Below are positions 8,322 through 20,180 of a stretch of DNA of 64,000 nucleotides, in pieces (within the stretch, counting starts at the first letter, position 1; each line of letters opens with the position of its first letter). Position numbers and translations under genes: made by a program. The notes below the pieces were generated by a model. That model saw only the letters and a program-made list of their open reading frames with translations, searched no databases and was not told the DNA's origin. The DNA is taken from contig NC_063278.1 in assembly GCF_910591885.1 (NCBI RefSeq), forward strand, positions 2,541,501 to 2,605,500, read 5' to 3'. The DNA comes from Bombus terrestris (Eukaryota > Arthropoda > Insecta > Hymenoptera > Apidae).

Positions 8322-11067
8322 GAAAGTGCAAGCTCGGTGGATTCCAAAGACGACGGTTAAAGGAGCATCTGGGTAGGCGACGAAACTCGTTCGGCCGTTC
8401 GACGAGGCAATTTCGCGTGACGATCGGCGCGCGCGAGAAACCCCGAGTTTGAGCACCTCTTTGTAATTTTACGTTGCCGTGGGGTGGCTAAAGCTGACGC
8501 AGTGGGGTAGGTGGTCGAGGTATGCCCAGTAGCCAATTCCCGACTCTGGCCTCGACTCGCCGGGTCCATTCATCGCCGAGCACTACGTGACCGGTTTACC
8601 AATCCAGCTCTTCCTACACCAACACCGACGCCCCTGTCCCGTCTCTACCTTTCGCCTGCCACCGCGTCGTCGTCGGCCCGCGCTACCTTCGCACACGTCT
8701 ACGTGTATCCGCCAGACAACCCTCCGAGTCATATCGACCGACCAGCTCGCCGTGCTTCGAATTCCCCTCGCGCGCGATACCGAACTTGTCTCGTCGACCG
8801 TATCCCGAAGGTTTCCTTCGACTTTTCGATTCTTCGCCGAGCTTCGTTCGCGAACACGCGGTTACGAGGTTGCTCGCGAAACCTCGAAACGCGTTCGAAG
8901 ACCGACGCCTACGCCAACCTTCGTTAGAAGTTGGAAGAGCGCGCGTGTGCTCGCAGGGGGCGTCGCTCGTCGCGCGTACACGACCACGACCACGGTACCA
9001 GGAGGAAAAGGAATAGAAGAAGAAGGTGGAGAAGCAGGAGGGCAGGCTCGATCGGCTCGGTTTCCACGCGATGATGACATGTTAATGTATGGATACGTAG
9101 TACGTAAGAGCGTGTCTGGGTGGATGGAGGGCAGGTGAGGAGGAGCGGAGGCGAGAAGGGCACGGTGGTGGCAAGCACGAGCCAAAGGAGGACCCCCTTT
9201 CCTGCCGGATGAGTTTCTTTCGGTTCAAAACGAACGGGTCCTCGGCCCCGACATCCCGAGTCATTGTCGCCCTGCCTTCTTCATCTGCATACAATGCCGG
9301 AGACATCCGCGGCTCGAACCATCTCCCCTACTGGCCCCCGCGCCCCGGACCGCCCTCTGTCTCCCCCGACGTCTCGACGACCCAACGTATCATCGGAATA
9401 TCGTTAATATGCCCGCCCATCGAAATTACCGAACGCGCGACCGAACCGAGAGCCAAGCAGAGGCGTCCAAGCCTCGTAGCACGCGCCCATACCTACGAGT
9501 TCGCTTACGAATACTTTCGGCCAAAGTTTTTGCTCGCGCCGGCCCTTTCGACCGGCAACTCCAACGATCGCGTTCCTTCGTCACGAACGCGGAAAGAGAA
9601 GCGACGCGCGCCAACTGTTTGGGAAATTGGAAAATCCGCGCGTCGAACAGAGGGGAAAGAAGAATCCTCGATTAAGAGCAGAAGGTCGAGCTCGTAACAG
9701 TTAGTCGTGTGCCCCCTTTCGAACCGAATAGCGGCAACAGTTGCGGTTTATGAAATTACATCCACCCCGATGTTCGAGACACCGCGTCGCCGCGCCACGC
9801 TTTTCTCCGCGGCAAGCTTCGAGCGAGTTCTCGCGTGACGAGACTTCTCTTCCTCGTGCAACGCGCGAATCGTGCTCGCGGTGGCCGATATTCGTGCGGC
9901 AACGAGGTAAAGCGATGCTGGAAATTAAGTAGGACGGCAGTTTTGCAGACGTGAAATTTCGGAAGGGTGTCCCTTGCCGTATTTGTCGCGAGTACCGCGC
10001 GGCACAGGCACGATTTATATTTGGGGTCGAGCGTGGAACGCGTTTCTCGGCCACGCTCTATAATATCCAGCACGAGCGTAGCCATCTTTATCTCTGCTAT
10101 TAACCCCCGGCAAGTAATTAAATTAAATGATCCACGGTCCCTCGATCATCCGGCTCCTAAGTGCCTATTTATTCCGACACCCTTCGAACGTTGCGCGATC
10201 TTCCATCGCCGCGAACGTTGCGTGAATTCCGAATCGCGTCCCTTCGAATTTCTCCAGCTCCCCCCTGTCGATGACGATCGACGCCGAAACGCGTAATTGC
10301 CGTTCGTACGTACTTGCCCCGGAGAAATTCAGTCGTCGAAGACGAGCGAGGAGGAAAAGCGCTTTCCGTGAAAGCGATGTCTCGGTGCAGCTGGTTCGAG
10401 ATTGTCGAAGGATGTGTGCGAATAGCGAGGCGAAGGGGGGCCCTTCCGGGGCCGATCGAGCTTTCTCGAGTACCGACGCGCAGAAAGAAATCGGCGGGAG
10501 GGAGGGGTTGGCACCGAGGGGCCTGCCGCGGCACGAACCTCGCACGCGTTATAGCGTAGAGCGTAGAGGGTCGAACGGCGTTGCTGGCTAGCTCCCGAGG
10601 GAGCTGCGTTCCATTTTGCATAAATCGCGAGACACCCCGCCGTAGCGAAACCTCGGGGAGTTGGCGGAATAGCTCGAATCCGCCGGCACAGCGATCACGA
10701 AGGGATGAAAGTGCCCGAGCCAACCGACTCGTCCGATATTTCGCTCCCTTTTTCTCCACAGTCGCAGAGACGCGAAGCTCCTCGACCTCGGTGAGATTTT
10801 CTCGACGATTCACCGAATGCCAAAATAGTGGACGCCGAGGTTCGACCGTGCGGACACGGCAGGGACACGTCGAGTGGCTCACGTCCCTCGGAAATCTAAC
10901 CCTCTTTCGCGGGTTCGCTTAATTCAACGTCAACGGCAATATGCCTGCTCTGGCGGCCACGGAGCAGTATCGTTTTATAGTCGGCGCACGGTAACTCGGA
11001 GACAGCAGGATGGCGCAGGGGATGCGAGAACCCTCGTATTCGCGATATCTCGTTCGATGGCTCGAAA
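8322..11067. other. non-coding stretch
   Basis: No gene. Many overlapping open frames (for example 8511-9138, 9209-9697, 10165-10882) are Arg/Ser/Pro-rich, mostly lack an ATG and have no domain features. An AT-rich homeodomain-type patch (AAGTAATTAAATTAAATGAT) lies at about 10110-10130. Confidence 0.6.
10762..10790 (+). other. possible 29-nt microexon (splice signals only)
   Basis: A strong acceptor (pyrimidine-rich TCGCTCCCTTTTTCTCCACAG, ending at 10761) is followed 29 nt later by a donor-like CTCG|GTGAGA. The enclosed segment is open in at least one frame. Evidence is splice-site resemblance only. Confidence 0.15.
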
Positions 11068-11099
11068 CGGAACGAAACGAAACGAAACGAAGCGAAAGG
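11068..11099 (+). repeat. (ACGAA)n pentanucleotide repeat
   Basis: Short tandem of ACGAA units (AACGAAACGAAACGAAACGA core) with flanking variants. Confidence 0.85.
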
Positions 11100-11675
11100 A
11101 TGGTTGTCGATGCATTTAAACGATTCGAGTTTCGCGGTTCGTCACACGGAGACGTTCGACCTTCGAATCGCAGATTCGCGACGGCATCGAATACGCGGCA
11201 ACTGGTAAGCGTGGAAAAAAGTGAAACGCATTTGGCTGCGTCGCGTTCCAACTGTCTGGCGTTCGTTAGTCGCAAATCCCCGAGCCGGGAGGTAGGTTTT
11301 TTTCGAAAGGATCCGCACAGTCATTAGCGGGAACAGTCGTTCGGCGACGCGATCCAACGATCGATCGATCGAAGGCGATCACGATTGATCGCCCGATAAG
11401 GCTCGTCCCGTGGAACCGGTAACGCGCGGTATCCTTAGACGTACTTTGGGTAAAACGGTAATCGAGCAGCTGCGACCGGTTGCATCACTTTCGCATCGGA
11501 TTTAAGTCGAGTCTTAAACCTTGGCTTAGCGTCTCGATACGTCGCTTCGTTCGACGGGAAAGTTTGGCCGGGTTTGAATATCGGCAACGCTTCCCCCGAC
11601 CGGCACGTTTTCGCCCGCTTATCCCGCTTTTATCGCGCGATTCTCTAAGCGCGAGTCGCGACAGATCGTGCTTAA
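11100..11675. other. non-coding stretch
   Basis: Unique CpG-rich sequence; nothing recognisable. Confidence 0.55.

Positions 11676-11714
<39 letters not shown>
11676..11714 (+). repeat. (GTC)n trinucleotide repeat
   Basis: Pure GTC/TCG repeat of about 13 units. Opposite-strand frames read poly-Thr and + strand frames poly-Val; I do not take either as protein. Confidence 0.95.
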
Positions 11715-11715
<1 letters not shown>

Positions 11716-13595
11716 GCGTACGCGAGCAAAAAGTTCGAAGCAGTGGGTCGAATCGAAGACCCGAGAGAAACAGAAAGGTCGAAGAGAAGCGGTCGGATGG
11801 CAGAACAAGACAGGCTTACGCAAGTCCCATACCTGTAAGTTAAGATTAACCTTGCTTAGCGGCGTGGAGCGTGGAGAGAAGTACGGGGACTGTCGGGACC
11901 CGGGCCGGTTAACGAACGAGGACGTTTGACGGGATTAATTTATGTCCAGTTTGGTAACCGAACGAGCAGATACGAGCGCCCATATCAGGAGAGAAGACGC
12001 GGGAGAAAGGGTAGGGACTGTTTTCAAGTCGTGCGTACGAGTATCGTCGTTCGATCAGAGACTTTGGTTTTAGGAAATAACGTTGGTCTCTTGCCACACA
12101 TCTTTTCCTCCGATCTTGCACGTTTCTTTAACCCGTAATCCTATCTCGAGGGTTATACGATGTATAGACGACGATCGCCTTGCCAAACCGACCACGTCCG
12201 TTTACTTTCAACTATCGCTCGAGGTGACGAGAAAATTCGCGTCTCGTCGTTGGACGGTCCATCGTCGACGTATGATTCGCCTCGAGCGAGTCGACTAAGA
12301 TACCACCGCGAGTTCCACTGTCTGGCGACTAATCCGCGACAGCTTTAGCCCTCGTCGACGAAAGGAGAGTCCTAGGGGAGACGCACGCTTCGCGGCTACG
12401 CAGAGTAGGCGGAATTCGGCTGGAGCAGCGGTAAAGCGGCTAACCCTGTTCTCGAGCGACACACGCCCAGCGAAGGAACGACAATGATTCGAAGGAAAGT
12501 TGACGGACCGTTTAGTCGGAATCGCGCGTTGAACATAGGTCGATGCAATGTCCGAGAATAGAACGGTTTTTTTCAGCGGGATGTCAAACGATCGAACGAT
12601 CGAACGATTTAATCGAGAGGGGGCAAGACACGCGCATTTGTCCAGCGTATGGCGCGCGCGACCGTTCGCCTAACGGTAAGCGAGCTATTGGCGAGGGTTT
12701 GCTCCTGTCGCGCGGCGCTTATACTTAGATGGTTTATAAATCGCGTGGCGATAGTATCGGCGTGACGATAATAAAGGCCCGGTCTCGGGCCATTGCGCAC
12801 CGGTTGCCCGCTACAACGATCTCTCGTGCTACGTAGCACGCTGACAGCGGCTCGCTCCCGAATCGAGCAGCCGCGTCCTCGATCGCTCGTCTCGCCTCGC
12901 CTCGCCTTGCCTCGCCGCCGAACGAGAATCGCGGCGAGTCGGCCCGATGAAAAATTTCTTTTAAATCGTCCGTCTAATTGCGATTTGACGAGCTCGGTCC
13001 GGTTAGCCGGAGGCTTCCGTGTCAGCGATATGGTCGCGCGTTGTTTCAAGGCCCATCAGCGGCATGATCGATGATCCACGAGCAGCGAGCAACTTGCCAA
13101 ATTTCACGGTGAAGCTTAACGAGAGTTCGCGGAGCGGCCGAACCAGTCCCGAGCTGGCCGTACAGGCAACGTCGAGCGAACAAACAAAATTTCGACGGTT
13201 ATCGAGCAAGTCGCGATCCTTTTTATTCGCGCGCGTTTGATCCTCCACTACCATTCTCCTTGAATCGAGCTTGTCCCCCGGAAGAAAAGAGAAAGGAAGA
13301 GAGACGGCTCGTTAAAGTCGCTAGTCCGATTTATTTATCGCGAGAGGAAAGGTGGCTTAGCGGGGATCGGTTCGGAGGTTGGTTCATTGAGCGGCGGCCG
13401 GTGTCTGGATCGGCGAGTGATTGATAGTGATTTGGCAGATAGCGATCGGAGAACGCAGAGAGGTGTGCACCTGACGGTGCGTGCGAGACGAAAACAGAGA
13501 AGGAAGATCGGGTCGGATCGACTGGATCGGCCGGATCGGTACGGCCTGGCTCGGCCTGGCTCGGTTCGACTCGCCTCGATTCGAACGCGGCCCGA
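11715..13595. other. non-coding stretch
   Basis: No gene. It contains a short ATCGAACG tandem near 12590-12610 and a 16-bp perfect palindrome at 12825-12840. Confidence 0.55.
12825..12840. other. 16-bp perfect palindrome
   Basis: CGTGCTACGTAGCACG is identical to its own reverse complement and stops exactly at these borders. It could bind a dimeric protein or simply be a chance palindrome. Confidence 0.5.
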
Positions 13596-13687
13596 GAGAC
13601 TAACTAAAAAAGAGAGAGACAGAGAGAAAGAAAAAGATATAGAGTGAGTGAGTGAGAGAGAGAGAGAGAGAGCGAGGGGGGGGGGCA
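13596..13687 (+). repeat. GA / GTGA / G-run purine tract
   Basis: GACA/GAAA units, then GTGAGTGAGTGA, then a GA run, ending in a run of about nine G residues. The GTGAGT copies resemble splice donors only because of the repeat. Confidence 0.9.
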
Positions 13688-13959
13688 GGAGCTAAGACGA
13701 TCCAACAGACGAAGGTGGCTTCTGCGTGCTTCGAAAACCCGTGGAACCTATTATCCGAGGTAGGCAGCGGCTATCGGCGAGGAGCATCTTTCCGTGTGGG
13801 TGTCCGAATACCCTTAAGACCCCATAAGTCGAGTGCCACCCTGCCGAGAAAACCGCCCCCGCGAACTGTTCGCTAGACACCTCCTTAGACACCCTTTCAA
13901 TTTCCTATATGCCCGATAATCATCTATTCGTCCGGATCTCACCGCGGGTGGAACCTCCT

Positions 13960-14070
13960 CTATCTCTTCCTGCCTTTCTTTCTCTCTTTCTTTTTACGTT
14001 CCTGCCCCTCCTTTCCTCCTCCTTTCTTTCGTTCTTCTTTCGTTCGTTCTTCCTTTTCGATCGCCCGCCG
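13960..14070 (+). repeat. pyrimidine-rich low-complexity tract
   Basis: About 110 nt of C/T-rich sequence with TTTC, TTCC and TTCG units. One strand is almost entirely pyrimidine. Confidence 0.8.
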
Positions 14071-15940
14071 TCTTTCGCTCTCGAGGTTGGCCTATCCTGG
14101 CTTTTCTCCAGGGTATCGAGGACATCTTTGCCGGACATAATTGGAAGTATCGAGATTAAGGCGGTCGATAGCCGAAACGAGAATATTAGAGGCACTCCGA
14201 GCTCGATAAATTACAAAGGTGACGTCGGAGAAGCGGTCCGGCCGGAAATCGACGGTGAAATCACGCCACCCCGGAAATCGTCTCGAAAATTTCTCGCAAC
14301 GCTCCTCCCGGTGGTCACCCCTGCTGGCGTCGAAGGAAACCAGCTCGACGTCCGTGACAAAGCATTGTTTCCCTCGCGCGGTTCGTAATCTATAGCCTTT
14401 AAATTTTCTAAAGTACTCAATCACCCGGCGTATTTTTATGCAAACGCCGTCTCACGAGGATCCCCGGACCTTGGCGAGGAGTCACAATAAAGCCATGACG
14501 TATGAATCTACCGGCGACATAAACTTGGCGCGCATATTATTAACCGCTATTTCACGAGACTCGCGTCAGGACCGCTTACCTGAGACCCGTCAACCTACCG
14601 TCCCGACGCGTTGCCACCACCACGGAAGAAACACCGCCGCTGCTCTTCTCAGCTCGTTTCCAGCTCTTTTTCGCGGAATCGAGTTTACCACGATCTTATT
14701 CGAAAATTAGACGACGAAAATTAGCATCGACGGAGCGAGGCTAGGTACGCGCCGCGTATCTCTGGAACGGTGGTGTTCGTCGATATACGAATATTCGCGA
14801 GGGAAGAGAGACGCGAGCTCGTATAATTCGAAGTGCGCCGGGGGCCATGAAAACGCACGGCGTGTAAACTGTCCAATAAGTAAGGGACCGAACACGAGGG
14901 CCGCCCGTACCCGTTCGCTTCTTGTAGTTTGCGCCGTGCGCTGCTGCCTGCGTTTCATAACGTACGGCATACGTATCGAAGAGGGAGGGCCGAGGGCCTA
15001 GGGATGCCACCGCCGCTATAAAGAATATCCGAGAGACCGAGAATAAAAGCGGCTTGACTTATTTGAACCACCACGACGGAAGGAGAAAGAAACGGAGACG
15101 GGGCCCTGGACGTCGAGGGGCAGAGAGACGCAATTGGGTAAAGACAGAGAAGAGGGTCAGGGACCGAGATGGAAGACGGGAAGGAAGAATCGAGGGGGAG
15201 TGAGGCCCCGGTCTAACCGGCCGCGAGACCTCGTGCAGCAACGAGGACCAACAGCCGCAGAAGCGGTTGCCGAATACTGCTATATCGTTCGACCTTTGCG
15301 AACCGAGCACGCGTGCCCACACACGTCGGTCTTCGCCTATCGACCGACCGATTCGCGAATCTCCGTCTCCGACATCTCGATACCAGACGCGAGTAAGTCG
15401 AAAGCGTAAGTCGGTTGGCGATAAGGCTCGTCGTATCTGGCGTTTCGACTTTTATACGCCGGTATGTCGCTGCCGGTATCCAGCGAGCGGAACAAAAGGT
15501 CGAGCGCGTTAATTGCAGAGAGCGGATAGAGTAGCCACGATAGAGGCGTATGTTGGCCGACGTTCGAGAACGCGATGTAGGGAACCGGATAGGTGGCAAC
15601 GCGCGTGGACGTACGGTGAGACGCGATGAAAGGAGCAGGGCCACTAAGTGACGGTAATTATCGTAAAAACAGTGATTTTTCGCAGCACAGCGGTCGACTA
15701 TTTATAGAGGCCGACTCACGTCGATCGTCGCCTATGCGACGTTTGTATTCGCAACCTCGTAGCTCGTACACGCATTCACGCACACCGCCGAGTCGAAAGA
15801 TCGCCCAACAGGAATTCCTTCTATCGGCGAAAAAGTATCCTCGTCGTTGGCTGTTTGGACATTTTCTTTCGGTCGACGATCGTTCCACGCCTATTTCGAC
15901 CGGCTTTCTCCGACCTCGTCGCGTTCGCGATCTTTCATTA
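14071..15940. other. non-coding stretch
   Basis: No gene I can support. A 142-codon ATG frame (15626-16054) is Ser/Arg-rich and overlaps a different plausible frame (15949-16098), so at most one of them could be coding. Confidence 0.5.
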
Positions 15941-15948
15941 CCGACGCA

Positions 15949-16098
15949 ATGCCACCGCGTCGCGTCACGTACTTGCACACTTTGGTCTTTAACGAGTTGC
16001 GCAACGTCTGTTTGGAAGATGTCAAGACGCTCGTATCGTTCGCCGCAGCGCTAAATCTTCTCGCGTGGTACAGAAAGTCGGAAAGTACGGCGCGATAA
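15949..16098 (+). CDS. small ATG frame, 49 codons, unknown
   Basis: An ATG-started frame encodes 49 residues beginning Met-Pro-Pro-Arg-Arg. It has a mixed, amphipathic make-up (ELRNVCLEDVKTLVSFAAAL core) and ends with TAA. No poly(A) signal or splice evidence is visible, and an overlapping longer frame occupies another phase. I have no family match. It is listed only because its composition is more protein-like than the noise frames around it. Confidence 0.13.
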   Translation: MPPRRVTYLHTLVFNELRNVCLEDVKTLVSFAAALNLLAWYRKSESTAR

Positions 16099-16184
16099 GG
16101 ATACGGTCGCGTTGCTTAGATCCGATAATTTTCTGTTCGCAGGACATCTGGAGTCCCGGCGATGGACTGGAGGGAGAGACGGAG

Positions 16185-16219
16185 CGAGAGAGAGAGAGAG
16201 AGAGAGATAGATAGAGAGA
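16185..16219 (+). repeat. (GA)n/(GATA)n microsatellite
   Basis: GA run ending in two GATA units. Confidence 0.9.
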
Positions 16220-18820
16220 ATAGCGGAGGCTGAAGAGCGACCTTACGCGACGCTACGAGACACAGCGAATCCTTTCAGAAGCGGCTATGTTTATCGACGT
16301 AATATTTGCTCGTACGTCCGCGTGGAATGAAGCGTACACGCAGCGGTGAAATTTGTTTAATTTGTCGAGTGATAATTTAATATAATTTTTTGCGCAAACG
16401 TCGCGCAACCGCGCGGCCTGCTCAGAACACGGTCCAAACGACCACGGCGAATCGCGATGCGAGTTTTCGTGGCGATCGGCTGATCGATGCGACGAGCCCT
16501 TTTCACCCTTTCGACCCTTCTTCGTCTTCGCGCGTCGTTTTATTTTCGCCACGTTTATCGTAACGACGATTGTATGGAAAACAACGTGTACTGTAAAGTG
16601 TCTGTGTAAAATTGTTTCTTTCAAATATATACTTGTAACAACGTTGCTACGTGTTTGTTTTATTGTTCAATTACAAGGACCAACCGACCCGTCATTTTTC
16701 GAACTAACGATGGATCGACCAAAGATCGATTCACCGTCGACTTTGCCTCGCAAAGAGATTAACCTCGGATCGTAAATACTGGTTGTCAGAGTCCGGAATC
16801 CTGGCGGAATGCTTGCTGTTCCAGCCTCGTTATCCGCACAACGTTTCATGCCCCGTCAAACCGTAGAAAGACGTCGACGACGCGTTGCTACGTCACCGTG
16901 TAAAACTCGGCAGCTCGTTTTCGAGATCGCGTTCGACGTACGACGAGGTCGCTGGAGCTCTCTCGTCGTCGAATCGAAGCGTTTGCAGAGTGAACGCGTT
17001 TCGATTAATTTCGTCTATTAAGGGACGATCGGAGCGAACGATTATAGCTCGGTGGTGGCAAACGGGAAGAACGGAAACGCGTAGCGTTCCAATAATTTCA
17101 TTAGACCTGGCAAAGGCCCGCTGGCTAGTGATGGCTGGATTTTTTTCTCCAGCGACGTCGCCACCTCCCGCAACAAACAAATTCAATTTCCCACGTACAA
17201 AGAATCGCTCGTTAAAATCGGAATCGCGGATAGCCCCGATCGTAATTGTTTTCATTTAATAAACCGGCCGGACTTTCGTTCCGATATCGGGAAATAATAA
17301 AGAGATTTCGTTAAAATTCATGACGGGCCGATCGAGCCGCGCCACGGCTTACCACGGAGGTAAGTAGAGAGCGAAATGCATCAACAACGACTCGATCGAT
17401 TCGGTTTTTAATAACGGAGACCCCTTCCTTTCGTAATGTGGCGCGAGACCGAGTTCGGTCGAGTTACGAGGTGTGCCGTGTCGATTAAAATTTCCGCCGA
17501 ATATCTGCTCGCCGACGAACGACACGACTTTTCGAGCAACGTAAACTCCGTTAGTTGGAAAGGAGTGTCGCGCCTTCTGACCCATACGCGCCAGAATTCC
17601 ACCTAGCTGACCTAACTTCGCAGTTGCAGTCGCACCCACATGGTCGCCTTACCTGAACCAACGCACACGTGCGTCGGCTTCGCGGTACCTACGCGGCACC
17701 GCACCGTTGACAAGTTTTCTGCTTTTCGCGTACATAACGGCTCGCCGTTGTCGTACGTTCGCAGGAATTTTTCGACGAACCGCGCGTTAACGGTTCGAAT
17801 TGGTTTGCGCGTCAACGTGCAACGTACGATGGACGCGCAGCGAACAGCGGACAGAGTGCGATAAGTGGCAGAAACCGGTAAAACGAAGAAGAAATCTGGC
17901 GAGACAGAGCGACGAAGGGGGGATATCCGCGGTAATGGCAAGTGGAATCACGAAAATGACGTATAGCCGAACGATGAACGCGCGCGAAACAATTTTCGCC
18001 GGAGAACGCATAAATCGCATCGCTAGCAGGAAATTTATTAAGCGCGCCTAACGACAAACACGCGCATACGTTACATCGTTCGATGGCGATGTGGCGTGGC
18101 GTGGCTTGGGTTTTGCCGCTGCGGCGTATCGCGAGCTCAGTAAGACGTCAACTCGCATTCTTCTATGAAACCGCGCGTCTCGTTTTGTCACGGTTAATGA
18201 AGTTACCAGGCTCTGTGCGAGCAGCAGCGTGTAACGGGCTTTCGTATTCATCGGTCAATTCGCATTAGCATTATACGTCCGCCGATCTGGTAGTCGCGGC
18301 TATAGTCGCCATTAATCCTTCACCTTCCACGAGGTATCATTAATCACCCGCTTTATCATTTTCCTATCGTTTTAATAGAATACACAAACACGTGGCGGAC
18401 GTGTGCCCGTGTTCGGCAACGCGTTTGACCTACATATATCGGCGAACGACTTTGAACGACGGGACGCGACATAACGCAACGGTCTCGATCGTAACGCAGT
18501 TGCGTAACGATTCGGCCGCTAATTAGAAAGCGTTTCTTCGGTAAAAGCGGACGCACGCGATCCAACGAAATCGCGATATGCAACTTGCGGTTACGCTATA
18601 GCAGGTGGTCAGTGGGGATTGCGGCAACCGGCGCAATATCCACGGTTGTCGCTAGACAGATCGATGGACGACGAATTTTCCGCGGTGGTGCGCGCTACTT
18701 TTCGTCGAATCGCCACGGCCTTGGACTCGAACGGATAGATGGAAAAGCGTCCGCGGTTACTTGGCACGAGAACGCGTTGCACGTGTGCGAAGGTGCGAAA
18801 AAGAGGGAGGCGTGGAAGGG
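16220..18820. other. non-coding stretch
   Basis: No gene. The part from 16250 to 16700 is AT-richer; its 123-codon minus-strand frame has no ATG, so I do not call it. TTTATT at 16658-16663 would be a minus-strand AATAAA but has no supported gene upstream. Confidence 0.55.
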
Positions 18821-18843
18821 TGGCGGCGGCGGCGGCGGCGGCG
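18821..18843 (+). repeat. (GGC)n repeat
   Basis: Seven GGC units. Opposite-strand frames read poly-Ala/Pro because of this repeat. Confidence 0.95.
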
Positions 18844-19186
18844 GGAAGGAAAAAGAAACGCGAGTTGGAGAGCGAGAAGGGAAGGAAGGACGAACGATGC
18901 ATACGCGGCATACATTAGCATAGGTTTGCTCGGCACGGGCTGTTTCATAGGTGGTTAGTTGGCACGCGACCGTCAGAGGTTCGACGTAGCCAGTCGATGG
19001 AGAGAAGGGATTTCGAGCAACACGCAACGTTTTTTGCCGGCTTCGAAACAAAAGCCTCGACCCGGCGCGGTGGCGATTAGCCGAGGAAACCGAGACGCGT
19101 GTCGCGTACACGCGTCCTACCTCCGAGGAAACCTCGAAGAAACGGTCTGGTACAGCGATGAGATGGAAAGATGAAAAGAGAGAAGA
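18844..19186. other. non-coding stretch
   Basis: Unique sequence between a GGC repeat and a CG repeat; nothing recognisable. Confidence 0.5.
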
Positions 19187-19206
19187 CGCGCGCGCGCGCG
19201 CGCGCT
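19187..19206. repeat. (CG)n dinucleotide tract
   Basis: About ten uninterrupted CG units. Alternating CG is the classic sequence for left-handed (Z) DNA under supercoiling and is rare in genomes that lose methylated CpG. Confidence 0.95.
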
Positions 19207-19986
19207 CCTGCACTCAGCCACGCAGGACAGACTCTCCTCGACGGCCTTAGAGGTTTTAATGTTATGCGGGATTCCCTTACCCCGTGAATGAGACGAGAGA
19301 AAGAGAGGACGAACGGCAGAGGGTGGGGGGAGCGGGGAGAAGGTCTGGGCCCCGAGTCTCTCCTGCTCGTAGGAAGCCGTTAACCCACTTGTTCGTCGTA
19401 TACTAATGAGGATGAAAATGAGATGACTGCGTTTATTTTAATTTCATCAGGTGCAAAGGACGTCGGCCGTGCGCCTCGGCTGCACCTGCCTGGCTCGTGC
19501 CGACCTGGCCGTTCGTGCTCGATGGACCGCGTAGCGCCGCGAATTATCGTTCTCGATGACTTTCCTTCTGCTTTTTCTCTGTTTCGACGTTTCCGTCAAC
19601 GGGCTGTGACAAACGCCTCGAACGAATCGAACGGCCGAGGTGGTTGAAGGGGTGTGGGGGTTGGAGGAAAGAGGAAACGGCTTCGATCGGATCTGGGTTA
19701 GGAGACGATATCGTTGTCGTTCCTTCGGCGGTTGCTTCTTCCACCAACAATAGGATGCTTTCTTCTTCTTCTTTCTTCGTCTCTCGTTTTCTCTCTGTCG
19801 TCCCCTCTGCCCGTTACGTTTTCGCGCCGATTGATCCCGATTCGAGGAGGCAGCAGCGGCATCGACGCGAGGATACACCGTGCGTTCGAGACGTAGGCTA
19901 TTTACGTATGCACGATTGTCTCCTCGAGAAGGAGAGGAAAAAGAGAGAGCGTCGAATGGCAGAAGGGTTTGCGAAGGGGTGCGGGC
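19207..19986. other. non-coding stretch
   Basis: No gene. An AT-richer patch at about 19395-19455 contains ACTAATGAGG and TTTATTTTAATTTCATCAGGTG. Minus-strand frames here are Lys/Arg-rich noise. Confidence 0.5.
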
Positions 19987-20041
19987 GAGAGAAAGAAAGA
20001 AAGGAAGGAAGGAAGGAAAGAAGGAAAGACGGAAGGAAAGG
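19987..20041 (+). repeat. (GAAA)n/(GGAA)n tetranucleotide repeat
   Basis: Purine-only tandem of GAAA then GGAA units with a few interruptions. Confidence 0.95.
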
Positions 20042-20165
20042 ATTTCGGTTCGCACACGGTTCGACGACGATGCCTCGGAGACGATCATCTATCTCAGGGG
20101 TGTGATCTTCCCAACCCCTTCCTCACCCCCTTCACCCCGGTTGAGCAGGAACGAACGCGGGGGTC

Positions 20166-20180
20166 ACAATGGTTTGCATA
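20166..20180 (+). promoter_or_regulatory. abutting Sox-type and POU-type sites
   Basis: ACAATGG (20166-20172) is directly followed by TTTGCATA (20173-20180). ACAATGG is the Sox core on the opposite strand and TTTGCAT is seven-eighths of the POU octamer. The order differs from the classical Sox-then-octamer composite. Motifs are seen; occupancy is inferred. Confidence 0.25.

Noticed and set aside
8480..8560. tRNA-like A-box near GACGCAGTGGGG
   Set aside because: No B-box (GGTTCGA-type) at the right distance and no cloverleaf pairing visible.
10165..10882. 237-codon minus-strand frame
   Set aside because: Arg/Ser-rich with several competing frames on both strands and no recognisable motif.
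13640..13670. GTGAGT splice donors
   Set aside because: Several tandem GTGA units create them; they belong to the purine microsatellite.
16253..16624. 123-codon minus-strand frame in an AT-richer patch
   Set aside because: It has no ATG codon at all (starts at TTG) and no acceptor that would define an exon.
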